Shown here: positions 10,131 to 19,810 of the stretch, piece after piece
Numbering within the stretch: the stretch's first letter is position 1
Layout of the letters: each line of letters opens with the position of its first letter
From: Ettlia oleoabundans
Lineage: Eukaryota; Chlorophyta; Chlorophyceae; Chlamydomonadales
Direction of reading: 5' to 3'
NCBI GenBank assembly: GCA_019693395.1
Contig: JAAMXP010000704.1
Coordinates: 1 to 45,731, forward strand
Length of the DNA stretch: 45,731 nt
Program-made: the position numbers and the translations under genes
The notes under the pieces: generated by a model
Told to the model about the DNA's origin: nothing
Seen by the model: only the letters and a program-made list of their open reading frames with translations
Database searches by the model: none

Positions 10131-13100
10131 CTAGCGGTGCTGCCGGGCAAGCCACTGCTTTAGCGCCTGCAGGTCATGTGTTGTGAAGCCTGCTGCCTGC
10201 AACTCCCGCAGCCCGCAGTTCCTGCCTGCCTTTTGCTGCGTTTCCAGCAAATCGGCCAGCCGCTCCAGCCGCGCATTGCCGCCTTTGACACCACCAATCC
10301 GCTTGGCGGGCTTCCTGCCTGCGAGCTGTGCCTGCTGCTGGTTTGGTGCAGCAATGCTGCCACAATCCTGCCCCTGGCACTCCGACGTATCCCTGCAGCC
10401 ACCGCTTCCGAAGGAGATGCTGTGTGCTGGGCTGGAGGCAGCACCCGCAGAGGACACCTGCCTGCTGCCGCTGGCGATGATGGCGGCACCGGGCTCCCGC
10501 CCATGTTGCTCAGCACCCTGTGCCACAGCCGCCGCTGAGATGGTGAGCATGCGCTGCTGGGCTATGGGCGATGATTTGGTGGGGGTGGCGTCCTGCATCC
10601 CCACCCCACACACACATACACAGCAAATGACATGAGTCCAAGCAGGTAACAATCTGGCACATAGAGCGTTTGATTAACCCACCCGCAGCAATTGATTGGG
10701 CAGCAGTGCACACCAAACCCTCCAATGCAAATGCTGTCAACAGATCCCCGCATCTCATGTGAATTTTATATTTGCACCCACCCTGCCGAACAGCGCGTTA
10801 TGGTGTGGTGTCAGCGGCACCGAGTGCCCGCCAGCTAGCCTGTCTGCATGATGCGACCGTGAGGCAACAGGCAGGTGTAAAGTGTTGCATGGGGCCACTC
10901 GTACCGAAAGCAAAGTGCCAGCAAAGAGGTGGTGGGCCAGAGGATACAACAGGCGGTTAATGAAGACTCCCCCAAGACAAAGTGCAAGCAGCAAGAGTTG
11001 CCCAAATCATGCAAACATGAGCGCTGACTCGTCAGCCCTTGCAACTCTTGTCAAAGCATCCCACCCACACCTCGTCCGCGCCACTATGGCCCAAGTGGCC
11101 GGCCCATCGACCCACCAGTGCATGTTGCGCCATGCAAGTTGTATACAACAGTAGATTGATGGAAGCCGCCGCTGCCTGGCCGTTCGAAGCTGGCCGCTGC
11201 TTCCACTCGTGGGCGCACAGTATCTGCGCCATCAGCCGACCGGTGCAGGCGCTCCTGGCGGCTCTGAGCGGCTGCCCCTGCCAGCAGGTGTGCCGGCAGC
11301 GGGGCTTGCCTGGGCTGCTTGTGCGCGTCCAGCTGCGTGCGCTCCACATGCAGCCCTTCAGCCAGCATCTGGAGCATCTGCAGGGCGACGGCAACATGGA
11401 GCAGAAGAGTAGGAGGGAAAATTGATATGCACGAGAGGGGGAGGAACGATTGCCAAAGGAATGCAGGAGTGTGCTGGTGCCGCAGACATCAACAGTGTGG
11501 TCCGTAATGGCACAGTTAGCCATGCACACTTGTTGCACTCGCCAATTCAGCCACAACCTGCCAGGAAAGAGCAGAACTCACCTGCAAGTATGCATCCCTG
11601 TCTGCTGCCAGCTGCGCGAAATCTAAGGTGCCGCCCTCCAGCGCCCGCAGCGCAGGTGCCGCTGCTTGTCTGGGTGCGGGCAACTGTGCAACGCAGGCCT
11701 TCTGCTTCTCTGTGGTGAGCAGGCGGGCGCTGTAAGGCTCCACTCCCGCCTCAAATGAATCGAAGCGATTGTACGCAGGGGTGCCTGCCCGTATGCTAGC
11801 TGCACAAACTCTGGCTGCGCCTGTCTCCTGCTGCTGCTGCCGCCACCCTGGCAGCTGGCGCCGCGCGGCTGGAGAAGGATGGTGGTGACGCCGCGCTGAC
11901 TTGCCGGGGGAAGCAAGCACAGCAGCCTCCCGCAGTGACAGGCCCTCAGCCGCTGCCGCTCGCAGCCAGCGGTCGGGACTCTTTGCCAGGTAGGCGCTGC
12001 CCTGCACCTGCTGCTCCTGCAACTTGCGCTGTTGGTGGGCAGGGGCAGGGCGGGGCAAGGGTGTATGTGTGTGTGTGGGGTGGGGTGGGGTGGCGGGGGT
12101 CTGAATGAGTGGGCAGGACAATCCTGGCATGCAGGTGAAGGACAGAGGCAGATACGCAGACCAAGAGCACCTCCAGTTGTGTCAGGAACAAAGCTTAGCT
12201 AATTTAGAGCACTGAGCCGAGATCGCAGGACAATTACACCAGTACCTGTGAAGCCGCCGCCCGCACGGCTGCTGCGTGGTTGAGGCGGGGCCTGTTCATG
12301 AGAGGGCTGCTGGGTGCGCTGGTGCCTGCAGCCAAGCCCCTACTGCCCCTGCCAGCTGCTGCCGTCGCGGCAACACCACCTGCCGCCGGTGAAGGTGAGG
12401 CTGGCGCGCTGACGGAGAGCTGCAGCTGCGCCTGAGCCCTTGCAGCCCTTGGACCCCACAGGGCTCTCGAATCCTGCTCCTGCATCAGTTGGGAGCAAGC
12501 AGCATGCATGTCCAGCATTGCACTTGAGTTGAAATCACTGTGGCCTGTACATGCGTAATCTGGCAACAAACAACAAAACAGCTGCTGACGGCAAAGCACC
12601 CTCCTGCACTTATGCGAACAGCAGTCAGAGCCCCAGCGCTGCGTACCCGCTTTGCGGTTGCCTGGTTGCCGTCGTGCCGCGCCGCCGACGCAGGCGACAG
12701 CAGCAGGTGCAGCGCCTCGCTTCGGTAGGAGGGCTTGCTGAGATCGCGGCGCTTGGGTGTGAAAGTGGGCATGTCGTCTGCAGGACAGCACAAGCACAAC
12801 TGAGAGTGACACGCATGACATATTCGTGAGTTGAGCTGCGAATATAAACAGCAGAGGCATCGCAGATGCGAGCAGATGAGCATGCCCTGGGTGCGGACCC
12901 CACATACAGGTTCAAAAATCATGAACAGTGCCCAGCCCTTACCCGATGATGTTGCACGTGAGGCACCCAAAGCCTCCCTACCCCGCTTGGCCCCAGAGCT
13001 GGTCTGCCTGGTGATTGATGCGTCCTCATGCTGGGAGCCATGGTTGCCTGCCTCTGGCTGTGGCTGATCAGGATCAAGTGGAACGCTCAACAGCTGAGCT

Positions 13101-15563
13101 AGCGACACGTGGCTTGCCTTAGCCCCCCGGCCCAGCCTGGCAGCTCGCTTTGCCAGCGCCACGGCACCGGCACCGCCGGCCCTAGCAGCCTTGCGCTGCC
13201 AAGGCTGCAGGTGATGTTGCACAAGGGAGCGCTGCTCCTGTTGCTGACGCTGCCCGGCAGGCTGCCGCTTTGCAGGCTGCTGATCTGCACCTGCCTGCTG
13301 AACTGCACCTGCCTGCTGCTGCCCTGGCTGCTGCTGCAGCACTGCAGTTGCTCCCCTGGACTGGAGCGCGTCCATAAGGTTGCGCTTTGCCAGCACATTG
13401 CTGACAGGCGCAACAGCAGCAGCCAGTGCATGTCCTGCGGGAGTCGCAGCCGTGCTGCTGGGCCGTGTGGGCAGCACTGGTGAAGCCATGTTCATGTGCA
13501 GGCCCTCTTCTTCATCAGTCCCCTGCTGCAGCCCCAGCAGGTCAGCATACACGACAGCTGCCGCCGCGGCAGCAGTGCTTCCACTGGCACTGGTGCCCCT
13601 CATGTGGTTGCAACCGCCGCTATGCTCAAAATCAGCGGCTGCTGCTCCAAAAGGCGCCTGGCTGGCGCGGAAGCTGGGCTCATCCAGTGATAGTCCCGCC
13701 AGGCTGGCTCGCAGCGGCTCCACCTTGAAGGCCAGCTTTGGGCGCAGTGGACTGCAACCCTGCAGCTAGGACAACCCGGGGGTCAAGGGCATTTCGAGGG
13801 TCACAATCCATAAGAAATGGATATGAACCTGCAAACTGTGTACTGCATGTTGACAGCATACCGGCACAACGGGACATTGCAACTGCACACAGCTGCCAGT
13901 CATGGCTGCTGCTGGCACGGTGGCAAGGCGCCCGGTAGTGGCAAAGTGCCGCAAGCTCACCTGGGAGCTGCCAGGGCGGCGGCTGCTAGGTGTCCTCATG
14001 GACGGGGCCGGTGAGCGCCTGTCCGGCGGTGGCACAAAGCAGCCAAACACGCTGGCCACAAAGCGCTGCAGGCGGCTGGTGCGGCGACGCACCCTGGGGA
14101 ACATAGTGGTCCTGCGCATGGTGCGTTGCAGCGCATCAGCAGCAATGCAGTGTCGGGCAAGACATGTGGGATCAGAGTGGGGCCATATGTACATGCAGTG
14201 CCCAGGCTGACTAACCCTGACCAGCCGCCACACCTGCCGGGGTCATCCATTTCGCATGCCAGAGGGCGCTGCTTACAGCTCATGAAGACAGGACTCAGAA
14301 TGCTCTGCAGGCAGGCATGGTCAGCCACAACGGCTGGTAAATCCGGAGGCAGCAACACATTGGCTGCACAGCAAGCAGACTTGCATCAAAAGCTGCCGAA
14401 GGTGACAAAAGGATGCATGACACGGAGAGCTTGGTGCATGATGAATACACATGCTGCTTGTTGAGCAACCAACCCAAGCAAGCCCCACCTGCAGCTCTAG
14501 GGCGCTTGATTCAGTCATGGCGGTGCGCAGCATTGCAGGTGGCGGCGGCGGAACTGGCAGGCGGCCGCCACCAGGGGTGCCAGCGCCAAGGCTGCCCGCC
14601 GGCTCCCCGCCCCCTGGCGTCTGCCAACCCTCGCTGCAATCCGTGACAGACTGTCCATTGGGTGACCCTTCCGTCGAGCTTCCTGCAACGCCATGCCTGT
14701 CAAATGCCGCGTCGTGCTGGCTGCTGGTGCCGGTGTTAGGGGCACCGCTGCCTCGGCCGGGATGGCCATGCGGGGCTACCGGTGTGGCCGCAAACAGGTC
14801 TGCTATGCTGTTTGCGATCTGAGTGTTAATGTGGCGCGCCACACTGCTCGCCTCAGAGTAGCCTGGGGTGCCCTGCGGCGGCTGTGCCTGACCGTGGAAT
14901 TGGGCCTGCGTCTGCTGACTTGGTGCTGGGGCAGGCTGCGCCCGCAGCACGCGCACCGCCTGCAACTGCACCTTGCCTGGAGAGCCGCCAACATCCTCAA
15001 GGGATGTGGGGCGCAGACCACAGGCCTGTTTGTGAGGGCTGGAAGGCCGGAAAGCTGGGATGCCGCTGCCGCCGTCGTCGGTGCGTGGATTTCGCTGCTG
15101 GGCTGTGGCCCCACCCACAGCGGTCGGCTTGTGGCCCAGCAACTGCTGTGATGGTGCTGCCAAGCCGACAACTTCATGAACAGCATGCTGTTGGCCGCTT
15201 TTTCTGCGGCCGCTGGCCTTTGCCGGCGACAGCCGTGCCAAGAACTGTGAGAGTGATGAGCCCCGGGCCGGGGCGGGCTGATGCCGCACTGCGCCCCTGC
15301 CACTGGCTGAACGAGCCTCAGCACCCACCCCTTGCTTCGATCCAGCAGTCTTGCTTCCTTGATCTGCTGATGCATGGAACGCCTGGCACGGTTTGCGACC
15401 GCAGTAAGTCCTGCAGAAGCAGGCAGCACGGCAGGCGGGGTGACAGGCGGCGGGGAGCTGGATGCCGCGATAGCCCCAGGCGTTACTGCTGGGACATCAC
15501 ATTTCAGTCTCGCCTCAGAGTGATGTCCGACGGGTAGCGAGAGGCGGCGCCGCCCTCTTCCAT
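10131..15563 (-). CDS. Low-complexity 1202-residue protein, unknown function
   Basis: Eleven minus-strand exons keep one reading frame: 15563-15514, 15410-14489, 14304-14234, 14111-13961, 13759-12943, 12777-12647, 12479-12246, 12028-11582, 11377-11116, 10843-10782 and 10592-10131. The product is rich in Ala, Gln, Ser, Pro and Arg and is probably mostly disordered. More ordered-looking islands are a basic patch (FPRVRRRTSRLQRF), PTFTPKRRDLSKPSYRSEAL, a helix-rich part around KSPDRWLRAAAAEGLSLREA, and the C-terminus LRELQAAGFTTHDLQALKQW. Phospho-type SP/TP sites and basic clusters suggest a nuclear or cytoskeletal regulator, but I recognise no domain and assign no function. Exon 1 is the weakest part: its ATG at 15563 and a GC donor (CTGAG|GCGAGA) are inferred. 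The small exons 14304-14234 and 10843-10782 rest on phase alone. Confidence 0.6.
12061..12100 (+). repeat. TG microsatellite and GGGGT repeats
   Basis: A (TG)n run passes into GGGGT repeats and a final G-run. It lies in the intron between 12245 and 12029 of the low-complexity gene. The plus strand carries four G-runs with one- to four-base spacers, which is a G-quadruplex pattern. The minus-strand transcript has the C-rich complement, which also serves as the tract before the acceptor. Confidence 0.7.
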
Positions 15564-16907
15564 TGTTTCTCAACCGCGCGTCGGCGTCAAGGGTCTTGAA
15601 CTGACGTCATGGCTCGACAGATACTGCTTGCTCGACTGTAAGGACCTCACGCTCGCAAATAGCGCGGCGGTACGACAGTTGAAGGCCACCGGCTGCGAGT
15701 TGTGCGGTTTTCATATGCCAGGCTCACACAGCGATGCGATGTTGATGTGATCATATGAATGCGCGGGTGCGCCGCAAAGGTGAAGACTGGCGGCTTCTTT
15801 CGGATTCTTGAGCCAGCTGTCGCGACATGTCGCTGCAGTGCATTGCAGTGGTGCAGCGGTCGTTTACCGGGGATCGGGGCTGGCAGGTGCTGTGCTTGAT
15901 AAGTAATGATTGGACCTGGAGTGTTAGATATGACTGCTGTCCCACATATGTCCCGTGCCACTAGCCCACAAAGGCAGCTGTGACCAGCCACGGGCCGGTA
16001 ACCTGCCGCAGGGTTGATATTGCACCAAGGAGATGTTGCCAAGGGCGCCTGCATGGCTTGCAGAAATTGTTTTGTTGGAATCTAGTAAAACCCGGCGCGT
16101 GCACAAGGCATGCCCGAATGGCAAGCTATTCTGCCGAAAAAATCACGCGAGTGCTCAGGACTTCATGAATGACGCCCTCCCGCTGTGGCTGGTGCCGCTT
16201 GGTCGGCGCGAGCAGGGGCAACTGAAGAAATCTACATACATTTCCTGATCATGTGTTGATGCCAACGGGCGAAGCGAGGTGGTGGCTGGCTGGCAAGTGA
16301 GTGCCCGCAGCCTAATGCCCGATGTGGGCTGGTAGCGGGCCTAAATGCAGCGATATGGGGTTGCACAGGCAGGGAATGTCGCCGATGTCGCAAGAGACAT
16401 CGGTTGGCCGGCCATGGCCAGAGTGCTGAGCTGTCTCCCTGGGTCCTGCTGGTAGTGGAGCCCAAACGGCCCCCCAGCGCCGATCCAGGCCTCTCTCCAC
16501 CGTGGGCAAAGCCGGTGGACATATTTGAGGGCTAGAGCTCGCCTCTTTACCGCCACTCGGCAGCTCGGCAGACTCGGCACCCAGGATGGGCAAGTGCGGC
16601 AAGGCAAGTGATGCTGACCTCTCCCAAAGCCCGCACAGCGCCGCGGTGCTGCGCGCAGCGGGAGTCGCATGCTTGGCCTTTGCCCATGCCGCCCGGCACC
16701 TCAGCGGGCGCTGAGCTGCTTTACGAGATGACTTCAGCCAGCATGTCACGCTCGGCCCACCGACCATAGCCGATGGGGTCAGCCGCCATCGGCAAGACTC
16801 CCGCCCAACCAGCGGGTCGCTGCCACGCATTGTTGCACCTCACCTCCACGGTGCTGTTTGGTCTCTGCGGGCTTCAAACGCTTGACCAAGTACTGATAGG
16901 TGTGCCG
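15564..16907. promoter_or_regulatory. Intergenic region between divergent genes
   Basis: This 1.3-kb stretch separates the low-complexity gene (minus) from L37 (plus) and must hold both promoters and probably the L37 first exon or leader. Open frames occur on both strands (for example minus 16830-16312, and a 42-codon plus frame from the ATG at about 16576), but none has recognisable protein features or splice context. No tRNA, transposon or repeat was seen. Confidence 0.4.
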
Positions 16908-16928
16908 ATGCCGCACGTCTTTCTGCAG

Positions 16929-18069
16929 GGTACGGGCAGCTTTGGTCTGCGCCACACCAAGTCGCACACTCTGTGCCGTCGCTGCGGCCGCCGCTCTTTC
17001 CACATCCAGAAGAGCACCTGCGGCTCCTGCGGCTACCCTGCCTCCAAGATCCGGAAGTGTGAGTCTATGGATGATGGCATGCATTGGCAGCAGGATGGCC
17101 CTGGCAATTGTCAGTCGTGACAGCTACGCATAACGCGTGCACAAGCAGTCCCAACGGCACCTGGGCGCAGCCATATGCACCAACAAGCAAAAAGCAGGGG
17201 TGTCAGCCACATTATGGCAGCGCTCGCAGCAGCGCACCAGCAGAGCAGCGGGAGAACTATCACATCTCTGGCTCAAGGCGCAGCCTGCAACGACAGGCCT
17301 TCAGCCTGCAACGACCACCAGTCCTCGCTACGCGAGCCAGCTTGGGCTAGCGATCCGCGTATTCACACCAGTGCATTGCATGGTTTTCTTCTCATGCATT
17401 TGGGTGTTTCATGCTGGCTGCAGATAACTGGAGCGTGAAGGCTATTGGCCGCAAGACCACCGGCACCGGCCGCATGAAGCACCTGCGGTCCGTACAGCGC
17501 CGCTTCAAGAATGGTTTCCGCGAGGGTAAGTGCAGCCCGTATGCTGCTGTGGCGGTGGCTGCTGTTGCCTGTGCGCTTGGCTGCCTTCTGTGCTGTTGTG
17601 GCAGCCATAGCTATTGCTTGCACTGCATTAGCATATATGGGCAGTGTGCTAAGCAGTGCAGTGAACTTAGCTGGGTTCCTGGCTTAGATGGGCAGCATGC
17701 TGTTGGCTGAGCTTGCTGCACATTGGAGCTGGCAGATAGGCCTTGGAGCTGGCAGATAGGCGAGGGTCATAAATAGCTGGGGAGCTGCAGCCGCGATGAG
17801 AGCTGGTGCTAGGGTCGGCAGGCTTTTACGCCATGATTTGGATATCGCAGCGCCAGCCATGCGCTCCTGGCTGCTGGAGCAGCTGGGCAGAGTGCGCAGC
17901 CACTGGAACTGGAAATTTACATTAGCTGAATGCACAGTGGGACGCTGGGCTCCTGCTCGCTGCTATTCTGGCTCCACAGCGCCTGTTGCCTGCGTTCCTC
18001 CATCCACCTCGTTGGTTCTTGCGTGCCCCCGCTGCTGCAGGCACCTCCGCCAAGAAGGTCCAGGCATGA
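16929..18069 (+). CDS. RPL37: 60S ribosomal protein L37 (eL37)
   Basis: Exons 16929-17058, 17424-17525 and 18041-18069 encode 86 residues of eL37, a zinc-binding protein of the large cytosolic ribosomal subunit. The C-x2-C-x11-C-x2-C zinc site is intact ([20 protein letters not shown]). It is followed by [30 protein letters not shown] and the C-terminus TSAKKVQA. All three exons join in phase. The family normally starts MTKGT; here the sequence is certain only from GTGSFG. The initiator exon was not found. An in-frame ATG at 16908 would give [13 protein letters not shown], which does not match the family, and TTGACCAAG occurs at about 16881-16889 without a usable donor. The start coordinate therefore marks the first supported codon. 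Confidence 0.88.
17721..17760. repeat. 20-bp tandem duplication in an RPL37 intron
   Basis: Two adjacent 20-base units share the 18-base core TTGGAGCTGGCAGATAGG (17723-17740 and 17743-17760). They lie within the last L37 intron. Confidence 0.85.
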
Positions 18070-18130
18070 GTGGATGGCGGCTTAACCTGCATAGAGGCAG
18101 CATGTTGATGCAGTCCGCTGAACAACATGG

Positions 18131-18135
18131 TGTAA
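18131..18135 (+). other. Putative poly(A) signal TGTAA of RPL37
   Basis: TGTAA begins 62 bases after the L37 stop codon, a typical distance for the chlorophyte polyadenylation signal. Confidence 0.5.
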
Positions 18136-18468
18136 CAATGCAGCACTGAGTTATGAGAAGAATGTCCAGTGATGTTGCGGCCCAACCGATAATTAGCCGG
18201 ATGCCAGGTTTTTGGGACTGGCGGTTCTGCGGTGATATTGAGAGAGCAGGTACCAAATTCGTAGGCCTGATGAAGATTTTGGGGTCACAGTTGCTTCCAG
18301 TAGCAGTCGCTTCCAGAAGTCCCTACAGCATGGGGGATGGGAAAAGCGGCAGCGCAGACAGCGCTAGCTGTACCTCTGTCGCTGAGTGGCCCTGGAAGGC
18401 GCACCCTCTGTACGCACGCACTGCCAAAGACTTGGTTGGTTTCGCATGCATCTTCTTGATCGGCAACT
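18136..18468. other. Intergenic region upstream of the canopy gene
   Basis: This lies between the L37 poly(A) signal and the canopy start codon. A long plus-strand open frame crosses it (18153-18887), but it is out of phase with the supported canopy exons and shows no protein features. It is taken as promoter and leader. Confidence 0.4.
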
Positions 18469-19810
18469 ATGCCGCGGCTTCTAATCGTGGGCTTGCTAGC
18501 TGCCGCAATTCCATGTGCTTTTGCGCTGTGAGTGATTGGCACCCTGGCTGGCTTCCTGTAGTGTTGTTTTACGGGCACACAGTCGGGATACAGCGGTCGC
18601 ATTTCGCGTACATGTCCGTGAGGTTGCGGGACGAGCACTGGCGGCGGGTCTGGGCGGTGGTGAGCCTGCTGGGTTGGCCACGTCTCCTGCCACCCAACAT
18701 TGTGACTTGCCCTAGCATTGGCACTCTGCAGGCCGCCCAAAACACCGACAAAACCTCCAGCTGCTACATCTTTGAGCCTACATGGCCTGAAAAAGGCCAT
18801 CTCCCACTTCTGGGATGGCAAGAAGGGGATGCTCTGCGCAGGCAAGTAGCGCTTCGCAGGTGGCACATGGACCTGACCGCTGCCTAGCAAGGCCGGAAAG
18901 ATTACTCCTTCAGGGGTTGGTTTCTGCAGATTGCATACAGCTTGCCGTGGAGGTTGACTCCCTCCTCTACAAGCCGCCCACCGTCGAGAGCGATGACCCA
19001 AACATTGCAGCAGGGTGGGGAAGAGGCTGCCAAAGGCTGCCAAGCACTACTATAGTTGCATTTATGGCTGCTGGTGCCCCTGCTGCTCATAGTCGGCTGC
19101 CCAAATTACTTCGTCATGCCCTTAACATGATTTGTACTGCTGCGTTTGGCAAGAATTGTTAATTGTCCCCTGGCGCAGGCCGGGGAGGCGCATGAGACTG
19201 CACCACAAGGAGTCGGAGATATATGAAGCGCTGGATTCCGTGTGCGGCCAGGTGTGATGCGCAGGCTGCTGTTTTCCCTGCCTTACAAGTGTCGTTGCTG
19301 AGCGCAGTAGGTTGCGTGTTGGCATATGCATGTGTCCCCGCCTTTGGCAGGCTGGCGCTTTTAGGCAATGCTGCTGGATGAGCAGGTTGCGCCTGTGGCC
19401 AACACAGCTGCTAATCCCATGCCCGCCTTTCTAATATGCCGTATGCAGCTGGCAGAGAGCAAAAAATGGGGCAAGGATGTGCTGCATGACTGCCAACGGT
19501 GAGCCAACACATCGGCTTTTCTGGTGTCACCTGTCGGGACCCACCTGTGCTAATGTGTGAAAACAGTGTCTGCGTCAGGCTTGTCCAAAGCAAGGCAGTA
19601 GTTTTCAGACACCTTTGGCCTTGAGACTTTATACCATCTGCATTAGTGCTGAGTTGCTTGCCTCCTCTATGCAGGCATATCGCCGAGCACCGTCGGTCGA
19701 TTGAGAACGACATTTTTGACAAGGGCACCCAAGCGCTGGCCTCCACCATGTGTGTCACACTGTTCCAGCTCTGCAGCCCGCACCACCTAATGGACAGCGG
19801 CGAGCTGTAG
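18469..19810 (+). CDS. Canopy / DUF3456 saposin-like secreted protein
   Basis: Exons 18469-18527, 18732-18841, 18930-19014, 19179-19251, 19365-19498 and 19675-19810 join in phase to 198 residues. Exon 1 is a clear signal peptide (MPRLLIVGLL then AIPCAFA). The mature part shows the canopy cysteine pattern: CADC, then LAVEVDSLLYKP, ESEIYEALDSVC, KDVLHDCQRHIAEHRRSIE, TMC and QLC. Canopy proteins are ER-resident, saposin-like folds that help membrane receptors mature in animals; a role in algae is not established. The intron after CADC's first half uses a GC donor (GCGCAG|GCAAGT). Exon 19365-19498 may itself be split by a 63-base intron (19386-19448), which would leave a 21-base micro-exon, remove an extra cysteine and give 177 residues. 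The C-terminus DSGEL only loosely resembles an ER-retrieval tail. Confidence 0.75.

Noticed and set aside
14884..15537. 217-codon plus-strand open frame
   Set aside because: Antisense shadow of exon 2 of the low-complexity gene, where GC-rich codons suppress stops on both strands.
15571..15573. Possible start of the low-complexity protein at a TTG
   Set aside because: The frame beginning there uses a non-ATG start and does not connect in phase with exon 2. ATG 15563 with a GC donor does.
18153..18887. 245-codon plus-strand open frame over the canopy locus
   Set aside because: It is out of phase with the signal-peptide exon and the CADC exon, and reads through canonical splice sites.
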